From NCBI GenBank assembly GCA_002452335.1, contig DKFJ01000007.1, positions 62,001-126,000 of the forward strand: 64,000 bases of DNA, in the 5' to 3' direction. Numbering within the stretch: the first letter of the stretch is position 1; each line of letters opens with the position of its first letter. Under the pieces are notes generated by a model. It was not told where the DNA came from, made no database searches, and saw only the letters and a program-made list of their open reading frames with translations. A program made the translations under genes and the position numbers. Below are positions 41,326 through 49,879 of this stretch, piece by piece. Source of the stretch: Deferribacteraceae bacterium UBA6799 (lineage in GTDB: Bacteria; Chrysiogenota; Deferribacteres; Deferribacterales; Geovibrionaceae).

Positions 41326-42582
41326 TTAAAACGAATATTTCATACCGACATAAACAAAATCATTTTCATTATATCTGCCGTATATATCTTCTACTTGTCC
41401 GAAGATATCCATATATCCGGCTGTGAGCTCCAGATTGTCCCCGTATTTATAGCTGAAAAATAACTCTGCCGCACCGCTATTATCCGTAAAGTAAACCGTA
41501 CTTCTGATCCCTGTCTTTAAGTCATCCTGAAAATATTTTTCACTGATTTCAAACGACACGCCTCTGGTCTCACGGTCTGACGGCAGGTCATCACCTTTTA
41601 GATATGTTCCGAAAAGCTGAAAATTCAAATATCCTGTGTTTCGAAAATTAATATCGTAACCCAGCACCCATTCGTAATAATCATGTTTTTCAGGTATGTC
41701 AGTCTGCTGGACATATTTGCCGGGTTTAACGGACAGCTCCCCCCTGAGGGTGCTTTTTTCAAATCCGGCGGCGAAATTTATATCCAGCGCCGTCATAGGC
41801 TTATACTCCACGGTATAGATATTTCCGGCTCTTTTATAAAAAGGGCTGTCGTCGTATCCCGTGAAATATATCAGCCCCAAATCCACACTGCCGAAAGTGC
41901 CGTAAACACGCATGGCAGCCTCCGCACCGTCCGGTTTGTCATCATAGTTTATGTCAATCAGTCCTGCCGCCTTTGCTTCATACATGGCTTTCAGAGATGG
42001 GTCGAGCCAGGGGTTACCGTATTCCGGCAGAGACATCACCTCGGCACGCGGAATCAGCACCAGCTCAAATGTCAGCCTGTCTGCGGTATAGATAAAGTCA
42101 GTCAGCAGGATGGCTTCTCTGCTGTCAGAACGCGCGGTGGAAAAAAGGTTATCGGGATCTCTGGGGTTGATAAGATCCAGCGGGTTGATGCCGTCTCCGG
42201 TTCCCCATCTCAGCATCTTTTTACCCGCTATCACGTCCAGCCTGCGGGTATCCAGAGTCAGATATGCCTCATCCAGTCTGCCCGTCAGTTTATGACCGTA
42301 TTCTTTTTCGAAATCGTTTTCCAGTATCACAGAGGCGTATTCACGAATCAGTTCCGTCTTATACTGCTGTTCCATAAAAAGCTTCTGCCTGTTCTGCAAC
42401 GCTTCAGACTCAACGGTATAGTGCCTGTACGTCTCCTCCAGATAGCCGCTGACAGAAAAATTTTTCTGCTCAGCCGTCTCCATAACAGGAAAGCCGTCCG
42501 AGAAAAAATCATCGAACGGCTCTGCCGAAACAGACCCCGACAGGAGAAGCAGGGCCGCGAAACTATATAAAACTTTTATCAT
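41326..42582 (-). CDS. DUF1302-like outer membrane beta-barrel protein
   Basis: A 418-residue predicted outer-membrane barrel: signal peptide (about residues 1-20, ending VSAE), amphipathic strands rich in Tyr and Phe throughout, and a C-terminus ending VYVGMKYSF with terminal Phe. The segment GKKMLRWGTGDGINPLDLINPRDP (about residues 125-150) is typical of DUF1302 and related proteins. These often occur beside MMPL transporters and LolA-like proteins. It is the third gene of a minus-strand operon, 1 nt after the LolA-like gene. Probably the outer-membrane part of an export system; the substrate is unknown. Confidence 0.82.
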   Translation of the reverse strand: MIKVLYSFAALLLLSGSVSAEPFDDFFSDGFPVMETAEQKNFSVSGYLEETYRHYTVESEALQNRQKLFMEQQYKTELIREYASVILENDFEKEYGHKLTGRLDEAYLTLDTRRLDVIAGKKMLRWGTGDGINPLDLINPRDPDNLFSTARSDSREAILLTDFIYTADRLTFELVLIPRAEVMSLPEYGNPWLDPSLKAMYEAKAAGLIDINYDDKPDGAEAAMRVYGTFGSVDLGLIYFTGYDDSPFYKRAGNIYTVEYKPMTALDINFAAGFEKSTLRGELSVKPGKYVQQTDIPEKHDYYEWVLGYDINFRNTGYLNFQLFGTYLKGDDLPSDRETRGVSFEISEKYFQDDLKTGIRSTVYFTDNSGAAELFFSYKYGDNLELTAGYMDIFGQVEDIYGRYNENDFVYVGMKYSF

Positions 42583-42583
42583 G

Positions 42584-43345
42584 CTATCTCTTCAGATTAC
42601 TGAGCTGAAAGACATCATCCGACACTCCTGTGTTATAAACCACGTTAGTGCGCTCCAGATAGGTCTTGTTGTCAGTACCTTCCGTGCGCATAACAGTTTT
42701 GGTATATGTCATAATACCGCTGATGTTTTTGAATCCGCCATAAAGGGCTGTCTTTATCAGTCTGCCCCGCTTGTCGAAATATTCTGTCTTGACCGGAAGA
42801 AAAAAACTGTCGTGTACCCACACACGTCTTTTGCCGTAGTTGGTCTCCTTCTTTTTCATCGGTACGGTCTCCAGAACATAACAGTCATATCCCCCGAATT
42901 TCTCTTTCTTCAGGAGAGTATGAGCGTCATCGTCCACCGCCCTCTTTTCTATATCTTCGTTAGCAAAGTCGGAACGCATGAACGAACCTTTTTTTCCTCC
43001 GCCTGAAATCCTTCTCGTCAGGTTCTCAGACGGCAGAAACATCCACATATCATCGTCCTTCTCCGTATCTTCGTACCCCCATGTCAGATACATGGTTCCC
43101 TGCACATCCGCCGGTTCCTCGAAGGTGATCAGCGTCCTGGTATCATCGCCGTATTTTTTGGAAACGCTGTCGATTCTGCGCACCAGCTTCATATTGCCAC
43201 GTTCTATAAGCATCAGCATGTCCATTGAGCTGTCTCTGCTGGTGTCCACATCGTCCATCTTCTGATATATTTCCCTGCCGGTCATCTCGGCGTAAGACGG
43301 CAAGGCAAACGCCACAAGCACCAGCAGTATGTATATTTTTTTCAT
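42584..43345 (-). CDS. LolA-like outer membrane lipoprotein-sorting family protein
   Basis: A 253-residue periplasmic protein with signal peptide (about residues 1-19, ending SYAE). The body matches the LolA-like family annotated as outer-membrane lipoprotein-sorting proteins, with EIYQKMDDVDTSRDS at the start. It also has TLITFEEPADVQGTMYLTW, DDDMWMFLPS, RISGGGKKGSFMRSDFANED and VKTEYFDKRGRL. The fold is a half-open beta-barrel that carries a hydrophobic molecule. It lies between an MMPL transporter (1 nt gap) and a DUF1302-type barrel (1 nt gap), so it probably shuttles the MMPL substrate across the periplasm. Confidence 0.85.
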   Translation of the reverse strand: MKKIYILLVLVAFALPSYAEMTGREIYQKMDDVDTSRDSSMDMLMLIERGNMKLVRRIDSVSKKYGDDTRTLITFEEPADVQGTMYLTWGYEDTEKDDDMWMFLPSENLTRRISGGGKKGSFMRSDFANEDIEKRAVDDDAHTLLKKEKFGGYDCYVLETVPMKKKETNYGKRRVWVHDSFFLPVKTEYFDKRGRLIKTALYGGFKNISGIMTYTKTVMRTEGTDNKTYLERTNVVYNTGVSDDVFQLSNLKR

Positions 43346-43346
43346 A

Positions 43347-45680
43347 TTATTCTCCTTTTTCCATGCCCAGAGGCTTTGTCAGCAGTATGATAGCCGGAGC
43401 CAGAAACAGATCGGCAATGAGCGCCCAGCTGAAAGCCCAGCCAAACATAAACGACATTTTCAGATAACCGGTAAGAGAAGAAAGAGACAGCGGCAGAAAT
43501 CCGATAACCAGCACTATCGTGGTGAATACGATCGGTCTTCCAACCGTCAGATATGTTTTTTTAAGCGCCTGAACGTAGTTTTCCGACTCTCTGAACTCAT
43601 TACGAAAGCGGCTGAAAAAATGTATGCTGTCGTCCACCGAAACCCCTATGATGATGGGAGCGAAACACAGCAGTATGGCGTCCACGTTCATTCCTATGAA
43701 CCCGGCTATGCCCAGAGCCATCACGACCGGAAATATGTTGGGAATCATACTGATGATGCCCAGCCTGAAAGATCTCATCACAATAAGCATCAACAGAAAC
43801 ACAGATACCAGCGCCGCCAGAAAGCTGCTTTTCTGAGCTTCTCCCAGCAGGTCGTTCAGACGCAGATACCTGTATACGCTTCCTGACATGGATATTTTTA
43901 CGCTGCTGCCGAATAATTCATCCGCCTTGTGTACCGCTTTGTCACGCAGACTGCGGCATTCCGCCGTGGATATGGCGGGGGTGCGCACCACCAGCCTTAT
44001 CTTATCCGACTGAAAAGCAACGTATTTGTTTATATCACTGCCGCCGGAACCCTCATACATCAGCATATACTGAGCCACCGTATCGTCCTTGTCAGGCATG
44101 GCGTAGTAATCTATATCGTTGTTGTGCATGGCCTTGCGCATCTTTTTCAACACGTCCGCCACGCTTGCCACCTTGACAGCCTCTTTCTGGCTTTCCAGAT
44201 AGGTTTGAAAATCATCCAGTTTTTTCATAAAATCAGCGCTTTTAACGCCGTCCGTCCTGCCTGTGTCTATCATAAATTCCACAGACATGATGCCGCCCAT
44301 GCGCTCGCCTACAAAGTCCATGTTGTCCCTGTAAGGGTTGCCCGGTTTCACCAGTTTCAGGGTGTTGGATTCCATCTGCACCTTTGCGGCGCCGAATACA
44401 AACACCACAGAAAGCAGGATAAATACCGCTATGATGCTTTTCGGATAGGCTATCACCAGCCTGTGTATGCGCATAAGCATACGGTCGAAAAAGTCCTCTT
44501 CAGAAGCTTTTTTCGCCCTCTTTACCTTGTCCCTGCCGAAGGAATACCCGGCAGGCACCAGCATCAGAGTGATAATCAGGGCAGATACCACTCCGGCGGC
44601 AATATAAACGCCCATCTCCCTGTACGGCTTAACGTGTGTCACGACAAAGGACAGAAAGCCCACAGCTGTGGTAAGACTGGTGAACAGCATAGCGAGCCCG
44701 CTCTTGGCAAGCCCGGCCCGCAGACTGTCCCGCCTGCCCATTCCTTCGTCGGCACAGTCGTGAAAAGACGATATGTAATGCATGGAATCGGCGATACCGA
44801 CGCAAATCAGCAGCGTCGGCACGGAGATGGTGAGCAGATTAGCCGTAAATCCGGCGAGCGGGATAAACCCCATAGTCCAGAAAACAGATATAACAACCAC
44901 AGCCATAGGGATAAGCACCGCTCTGACTCCCCGCCCCAGCCAGAAGAGCAGACCGAGCATTACGATGACACTGTACATAAACAGCTTTTTACCGTCCGCT
45001 CCAACCAGCTTGTTATAGTCATAGCTGGAATTTGGTCCGCCGAAGACGTATATAGTCATGTCCTGATACTTGTCCTGATGAACCACTTTGTTCACAGCTT
45101 CCGCCACTGCGGCTCTCGGATTCTTGTCCTCTTCTTTATGCGGATACGGTGTCAGATCCAGATACAGCGCCAGCATACTCTTATCTTTTGATATAAGACT
45201 ATCCACATATGACTTTTCCGTCAGGGCAAGAGACATCTTCTCGTCAACTTCCCCCTGAGTTTCCGGCAGTTCCTCCATAAAACCTGATATTTTCAGTTCG
45301 TCGTTGCCGGACTCTATCCACTCCACATTACCCAGCCACGTCATATTTTTGACATATGGAACAGTCTCTTCCAGTTCTGTACTTAGTTTTTCTATCTTTC
45401 TGAGCATCTCCGGAGTGAATTTTCCGTCTTCATTCTGATAAAAAAAGACGCTGACAAAATCATCGTTGCCGAAATTTTCCTCCATCTCCTTCATCACTGC
45501 AACGGATTCATCGCCCTCCACAAACCATATTTCGCTGGAATTATCGAAGACCAGCCCCTTTGCGCTCTTCAAAAAAAACGCTGTGAGAAGTACCAGCAGT
45601 ATGATAGCAATCCAGCGGAATCTGATGATCTGCTCCGCCAGTGCACCAAAAAATTTCGCTGACTTCGTCTCTTTATTCAT
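43347..45680 (-). CDS. RND superfamily exporter (MMPL family)
   Basis: A 777-residue transporter with the 12-helix MMPL layout: one helix (about residues 20-40), a periplasmic loop of about 180 residues, five helices, then a second similar half. Segments such as LTISVPTLLICVGIADSMHY (first half) and LCFAPIIIGVSVDDSIHFFS (second half) are the characteristic helix-4 and helix-10 motifs with Asp residues. Relatives export lipids, hopanoids or, in mycobacteria, siderophores. ATG at 45680 has AGGAG 9 nt upstream. It heads a three-gene operon with LolA-like and DUF1302 genes, divergent from exbB-exbD-tonB. Confidence 0.9.
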   Translation of the reverse strand: MNKETKSAKFFGALAEQIIRFRWIAIILLVLLTAFFLKSAKGLVFDNSSEIWFVEGDESVAVMKEMEENFGNDDFVSVFFYQNEDGKFTPEMLRKIEKLSTELEETVPYVKNMTWLGNVEWIESGNDELKISGFMEELPETQGEVDEKMSLALTEKSYVDSLISKDKSMLALYLDLTPYPHKEEDKNPRAAVAEAVNKVVHQDKYQDMTIYVFGGPNSSYDYNKLVGADGKKLFMYSVIVMLGLLFWLGRGVRAVLIPMAVVVISVFWTMGFIPLAGFTANLLTISVPTLLICVGIADSMHYISSFHDCADEGMGRRDSLRAGLAKSGLAMLFTSLTTAVGFLSFVVTHVKPYREMGVYIAAGVVSALIITLMLVPAGYSFGRDKVKRAKKASEEDFFDRMLMRIHRLVIAYPKSIIAVFILLSVVFVFGAAKVQMESNTLKLVKPGNPYRDNMDFVGERMGGIMSVEFMIDTGRTDGVKSADFMKKLDDFQTYLESQKEAVKVASVADVLKKMRKAMHNNDIDYYAMPDKDDTVAQYMLMYEGSGGSDINKYVAFQSDKIRLVVRTPAISTAECRSLRDKAVHKADELFGSSVKISMSGSVYRYLRLNDLLGEAQKSSFLAALVSVFLLMLIVMRSFRLGIISMIPNIFPVVMALGIAGFIGMNVDAILLCFAPIIIGVSVDDSIHFFSRFRNEFRESENYVQALKKTYLTVGRPIVFTTIVLVIGFLPLSLSSLTGYLKMSFMFGWAFSWALIADLFLAPAIILLTKPLGMEKGE

Positions 45681-45691
45681 AATTCTACGCT

Positions 45692-45702
45692 CCTGTGTGA
45701 AA
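45692..45702 (-). promoter_or_regulatory. Shared leader motif TTTCACACAGG upstream of the MMPL gene
   Basis: The 11-mer TTTCACACAGG (minus strand) includes the ribosome site and sits 11 nt before the start codon. The same 11-mer occurs at the same distance before the ABC transporter operon at 53450-53460. Confidence 0.5.
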
Positions 45703-45865
45703 TAGAGCGTCATTCTAATACCCGTGAAACGTTTTTTCTGCCCTGTGACGGAGGAATAATAACCATGATTAAAATGAGATATACCGTATTTCTTTTCAGG
45801 TTATTCTATATCCGTTCCGGGGTAGCATTTTTTTTAAATAAAGCACACATATACTCATTATTGAT

Positions 45866-45884
45866 GAAATTAGTTATCATTATC
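45866..45884 (+). promoter_or_regulatory. Fur box upstream of exbB
   Basis: The 19-bp sequence at 45866-45884, ending TTATCATTATC, matches the Fur box consensus at 14 positions. It lies 21 bp before the exbB start, so it likely overlaps the start of transcription. A TATACT box at about 45850 may be the -10 element. Confidence 0.75.
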
Positions 45885-45905
45885 ACTACATCACGGAGAA
45901 ATTTT

Positions 45906-46340
45906 ATGCACATGCTCACACATTTGGTCGATTACGGCATCATCGGTATCCTTATCATATTAAGCATCATAGCAGTCGCTGTCGCCATAGAAAGGTTCTC
46001 ATTTTACAAAAAGATAAACGTGGACACATACACTACGACACAGGAACTGGAATCGGTGCTGACCAGCCGTCTGCATCTGGTCGCCACCATAGGCAGCAAT
46101 GCTCCTTATATAGGTCTGCTTGGAACTGTTCTGGGAATCATGCAGACCTTTTACTCCATGGGTGCAAACGGCACCACAAATGTAAACGACATCATGGCCG
46201 GTCTGGCTCTGGCGCTGAAAGCAACCGCCGCAGGGCTGCTGGTGGCCATCCCTTCCATCGTGATGTACAATCTTCTGCACAGAAGAGTGAACGTACTGAT
46301 GCTCCGGAAAGAGGCTGAAAATGAAAGACAAAAACTTTGA
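45906..46340 (+). CDS. exbB: TonB-system energizer ExbB (short group 2 form)
   Basis: Proton-channel subunit that powers TonB. At 144 residues it is much shorter than Escherichia coli ExbB (244), with three helices (about residues 8-30, 62-85 and 98-122) and little cytoplasmic loop, as in the short ExbB group. The segment GSNAPYIGLLGTVLGIMQTF and ALKATAAGLLVAIPS are the MotA/TolQ/ExbB signature. ATG at 45906 has GGAG 8 nt upstream; a longer frame to 45765 runs through the Fur box and adds an unrelated leader. It overlaps exbD by 20 nt. Confidence 0.93.
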   Translation: MHMLTHLVDYGIIGILIILSIIAVAVAIERFSFYKKINVDTYTTTQELESVLTSRLHLVATIGSNAPYIGLLGTVLGIMQTFYSMGANGTTNVNDIMAGLALALKATAAGLLVAIPSIVMYNLLHRRVNVLMLRKEAENERQKL

Positions 46341-46701
46341 CAGTATAAATGTCGTCCCGTTCATAGACATCATGCTGGTACTTCTGACCATAGTTCTGGC
46401 AACAGCCACGTTCATAGCCAAAGGATCCATACCTATCTCCCTGCCTCAGGCATCGCATACAGAGTCGGCTCAGCAGGGAATAACCATAGACGTGTCAGAA
46501 GACGGCAGATTTTTTTACAACGGGAAATCATATTCTCTTCAGGGACTGGCAGAGGAACTCGTTAAATATAAAAAAGACAGCTCCATAGTCCTCAGAGCGG
46601 ATAAGAACGCCATAATCCAGAATTTTGTAGATATCATGAACATGCTTAAAAACGCCGGATTCACCAACGTGCATCTGGAAACCGAGGCGGATACAAGATG
46701 A
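46321..46701 (+). CDS. exbD: Biopolymer transport protein ExbD
   Basis: A 126-residue partner of ExbB with a short cytoplasmic N-terminus, one membrane helix (about residues 12-33) containing the proton-carrying Asp in VVPFIDIMLVLLTI, and a periplasmic domain. The VLRADKNAIIQNFVDIMNMLKNAG segment is typical of ExbD/TolR. The start lies inside exbB and the stop overlaps tonB by 4 nt (ATGA), so the three proteins should be made together. Confidence 0.94.
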   Translation: MKDKNFDSINVVPFIDIMLVLLTIVLATATFIAKGSIPISLPQASHTESAQQGITIDVSEDGRFFYNGKSYSLQGLAEELVKYKKDSSIVLRADKNAIIQNFVDIMNMLKNAGFTNVHLETEADTR

Positions 46702-47393
46702 AAAATGCAACGCTGAAATCAATCATACTTCATGCCGCTCTGATCATCTTTTTTTATAACAGCGTAGGGTTCACAGGTCTGAAACCGGAACCTAAAAAGG
46801 TAATGATCGATCTGTCAGCATTCTGCCTGCCTGAGCCGGAGGAAGCGCCTGTAGAGCCTCCGAAACCGGAACCTGTCAAAAAAGAGCCGGAACCCGCACC
46901 GGTGAAGAAACAGATTCAGTCAAAACCTGAGCCTGTTAAGCCGAAATATGAAAAAGTAGCGACAGCCTCGCCTGTCACAGCGCCAGCCCCTCCGACCTAT
47001 GCTGAGCCGGAGGAAGAATATATCGAGACGGCTCCCGTTCAGCCGGTACATCCCCCTGTAAAAACCGATCCGGTTCCTGTGGCGGCGGCTGTTCCTCCTG
47101 TTCAGAAAAATAACTTCGACTATGACGGATACAGAAACAGGCTGGGGGCAAAGCTGGAATCAAGCAAAACATATCCTCTGATGGCTAAACGAAGGGGCAT
47201 AGAAGGTCTGGTTAAGCTGAAACTGAAAATCGCCGTGAACGGCACTCTGCTGGACTCGGAGATACTGGCGTCCAGCGGTTCCGACCTCCTGGACAAGGAA
47301 GCCATGGCGCTGGTACGCTCAGTATTTCCTGTTAAACATAATTCTGATGAAGTTCTCTATGTTGTCGTTCCTGTGATGTATAAACTCTACTGA
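46698..47393 (+). CDS. tonB: Energy transducer TonB
   Basis: A 231-residue TonB: an N-terminal membrane helix (about residues 8-26, with the functionally relevant His in LHAALII), a long Pro-rich spacer of Glu-Pro and Lys-Pro dipeptides (about 45-140), and the C-terminal TonB fold. The latter has YPLMAKRRGIEGLVKLKLKI and the strand VLYVVVPVMYKL. It spans the periplasm to drive TonB-dependent receptors such as the one at 39209. Last gene of the Fur-boxed exbB-exbD-tonB operon. Confidence 0.94.
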   Translation: MKNATLKSIILHAALIIFFYNSVGFTGLKPEPKKVMIDLSAFCLPEPEEAPVEPPKPEPVKKEPEPAPVKKQIQSKPEPVKPKYEKVATASPVTAPAPPTYAEPEEEYIETAPVQPVHPPVKTDPVPVAAAVPPVQKNNFDYDGYRNRLGAKLESSKTYPLMAKRRGIEGLVKLKLKIAVNGTLLDSEILASSGSDLLDKEAMALVRSVFPVKHNSDEVLYVVVPVMYKLY

Positions 47394-47403
47394 GAGACTG
47401 CCG

Positions 47404-48621
47404 TCAGCTTGTCTGTTCGTCAGCCGTGATATTCTCCAGCCATACGGATTCTCTGCTCCTCCATGCGTAGAATGTCAGAAAACCAAAAGCGAAAACAGCC
47501 GCCAGAAAAGGCAGCGATGGGTCGAACCCATAGAGAAGAGTGCTGAGGAGCGGTCCGGCTATGATACCTATCCCCTGAGCGGCGGAGACAGTTCCTGCGG
47601 CTGAGCCCTGCTCGGATTTTGACACAGCGTTGGCAGCCAGCGCCTGAAAAGCCGGAAAAATCATTCCCATTCCGGCGGTAGCCACACAAAAACCAATTAT
47701 AAGACTCACCTGCGTAGAAGCAAACAGAGTAACCATGAGAAAACCAAGCGAGGACACGGCGGCGCCTGTTTTCAGCCAGTTTCTCGGAGTCACCCCTCCG
47801 ATTCTGGACACGGCTATCTGAACCGCTATAAAAGCAAAGCCGATACTCGACAGAGCAAACCCGGTGACCTTAGAACTGGCGACCATATCAAGCTCCAGCC
47901 TGTCTATCACATAAAACCCTATACACACCTGAGAAGTAACCACGGAATACATGGTTAAAAATGCCGCCGTCATGGGTAGCCTAAGCCTCGGATCGAGGAT
48001 TTTCAGTGGTTCTGTCTTCTCCGTATGAGCGGGTTTAGACTGTTTCAGAAACAAAAATACCGCCAACGCCGCCAGCGCCGGCATAACAGACGCCGCAAAC
48101 AGAGGAACAGCCAGCCCGAAAACAGCGAGCGCCCCGCCCAGAGCAGGTCCCACTATCATCCCTATTCCGTTGGACGCTCCCAGAACAGCCATCATGGATG
48201 CCCTCTTCTCAGGAGCCGTGCTGTCCGCCACCACAGCGGCGGAGACAGGTGGGATAGCAGAATAAAAAGCGCCGATCATCCCTCTGGTCACCATCAGCAG
48301 GAGGACGGAGATAAGAACAGATGGCGGGTTTTTCACCGCAAAACTGATAAAAAGAGACAGCAGAAAATATGATGCGGCAAAACCCGCTATACCCGTAAAG
48401 AGAACAGGTCTGCGTCCCTTCATGTCGCTCTTTCTTCCCCAGTATCTGGATGTCAGTATCCAGAGCACACCGCCCAGCGCCACTGAAACGCCTGCGTGCC
48501 ACTCCATCAGCCCCAGTTCCCTGACAATGGGACCAACCACAGCCAGAAAAGACATCATGGCGGCTACGCATAATATGTTTACAACTACTATAGATTTTAC
48601 AGCGTTTTTATTATCATTCAT
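47404..48621 (-). CDS. MFS transporter (DHA1-like)
   Basis: A 405-residue 12-helix major facilitator protein. Motif A between helices 2 and 3 is clear (RYWGRKSDMKGRRPVLFTG). Motif C-like GxxxGPxxG in helix 5 is present (NGIGMIVGPALGGAL), which marks drug/proton antiporter types. It is the last gene of the four-gene minus-strand operon of half ABC transporters and MFS proteins in the iron region. Export of a siderophore or of the iron-free ligand is plausible but is an inference from context. Converges on tonB with an 10-bp gap. Confidence 0.88.
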   Translation of the reverse strand: MNDNKNAVKSIVVVNILCVAAMMSFLAVVGPIVRELGLMEWHAGVSVALGGVLWILTSRYWGRKSDMKGRRPVLFTGIAGFAASYFLLSLFISFAVKNPPSVLISVLLLMVTRGMIGAFYSAIPPVSAAVVADSTAPEKRASMMAVLGASNGIGMIVGPALGGALAVFGLAVPLFAASVMPALAALAVFLFLKQSKPAHTEKTEPLKILDPRLRLPMTAAFLTMYSVVTSQVCIGFYVIDRLELDMVASSKVTGFALSSIGFAFIAVQIAVSRIGGVTPRNWLKTGAAVSSLGFLMVTLFASTQVSLIIGFCVATAGMGMIFPAFQALAANAVSKSEQGSAAGTVSAAQGIGIIAGPLLSTLLYGFDPSLPFLAAVFAFGFLTFYAWRSRESVWLENITADEQTS

Positions 48622-48631
48622 TTAATACTCC

Positions 48632-49879
48632 TTACTGTTCTGTAACAGTGCTAAGCTCCGGTATCCTGATATCTCCCCCGGATGAACGGCGGTATAGTAC
48701 AGAAGACACAGCGGCCGCCAGAAAAGCCATCAGAGAAGCAGCAGAGATCATGACAGTGTATCCGAATATACCTGCCATAGCTGTTCCGGCAAATCCGCTG
48801 AAAAATCCAACCATAAGATACAGACTGTGCTGCATGGCAAAATCCGTGGCGGGTTTCTCTCCGGATACCTGATCCATCATTATGGTGGACAGCAGAGTGG
48901 CGCTCGGGCTGTAGACTATCAATATCATGCTCACGCTGATAAGCACTATCGCCGTGCCGCTGTATCCGCCTATGGGCAGAAGCAGGAGCAGAATTGTTGC
49001 TCCCTGAGCCAGTGACAGCGACATCAGCATCTTTCCCCGTCCGATTTTTTTTATCATCACTCCGGCAAAGAAAGCAGAAACGGCGCCCACTGCGGAGCCT
49101 ATCACATTAACCACCAGACCGATGACATCCAGCCTCCACCCGCTGTCCACCAGAATCGGCGAGATAAGGGTATAAGCGATACATATGCCTATGGGGTAGA
49201 AGAACAGCAGAAAAAGCCATCTGAGCCTGCCGTTCAGCCAGAATCTGAAAAAATATGAGACATATCCGGTGTTCCCTCTGATATAAGGCTTAAATACCGG
49301 CTCTTTGAAAAAAATAAGCTGAACAAACGAAACGGCTGTCAGAGATGCCAGCACCCACAGACATTTTTCCCAGCCCAGCCATGCGTATAGCATCAGCCCG
49401 GCTCCGCCGCCTATCATATATCCCAGCATGCCTCCGGCTATCTTTACAGCGTTGCCGATGCCTCTGTCCTGCTCGCCCAGAAGACCGTAAGCCAGAGCGT
49501 CCACCACCACATCCTGTGTGGAAGAGAAAAAACCTATGAATACGCCTATGAGCATCAGCGTCTTCAGATCCTCACCCACAGACAGACCGGACGTAACCAG
49601 AAGCGAAACCGCCAGACAAAACTGGAATATCAGCAGCCAGCCCTTGTATTTCCATCTTTTCACCGGAGAATATCTGTCTATGAGCGGAGCCCATAGAAAC
49701 TTCAGCATCCAGAAAAAACCAAGCAGATATATTACGCTGATGCTCTGGAGCGAAGCGCCGTTCTTTCTCATTATGGCGACAAGCGCCTCTATAAAGAAGC
49801 TGAAGCCCAGATACTGCGTGACATACAGAGACCCCAGAAGAATGAGTTCTCTGACTGTTACCCTTCTGTCGTTATACAT
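48632..49879 (-). CDS. MFS transporter, AmpG/YbtX-like
   Basis: A 415-residue 12-helix transporter. The N-terminal segment YVTQYLGFSFFIEALVAIMRKNG and FLWAPLIDRYSPVKRWKYKGW resemble the AmpG/PAT permease branch. YbtX of yersiniabactin islands also belongs near here and, as here, lies next to two half-size ABC transporters. That context, rather than sequence alone, suggests a role in siderophore handling. ATG at 49879 overlaps the upstream ABC gene by 8 nt and AGGGGG is its ribosome site. Confidence 0.82.
   Translation of the reverse strand: MYNDRRVTVRELILLGSLYVTQYLGFSFFIEALVAIMRKNGASLQSISVIYLLGFFWMLKFLWAPLIDRYSPVKRWKYKGWLLIFQFCLAVSLLVTSGLSVGEDLKTLMLIGVFIGFFSSTQDVVVDALAYGLLGEQDRGIGNAVKIAGGMLGYMIGGGAGLMLYAWLGWEKCLWVLASLTAVSFVQLIFFKEPVFKPYIRGNTGYVSYFFRFWLNGRLRWLFLLFFYPIGICIAYTLISPILVDSGWRLDVIGLVVNVIGSAVGAVSAFFAGVMIKKIGRGKMLMSLSLAQGATILLLLLPIGGYSGTAIVLISVSMILIVYSPSATLLSTIMMDQVSGEKPATDFAMQHSLYLMVGFFSGFAGTAMAGIFGYTVMISAASLMAFLAAAVSSVLYRRSSGGDIRIPELSTVTEQ

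Noticed and set aside
43929..45191. A 420-codon open frame on the plus strand opposite the MMPL gene
   Set aside because: It lies wholly antisense to a well-conserved transporter. Its translation is rich in His, Arg and Gln with no domain pattern, as expected for a shadow of a real gene in this codon usage.
45765..45905. A longer ExbB start at 45765
   Set aside because: The extension would run through the Fur box and likely promoter and lacks a ribosome site; ATG at 45906 has GGAG and fits the short ExbB family.
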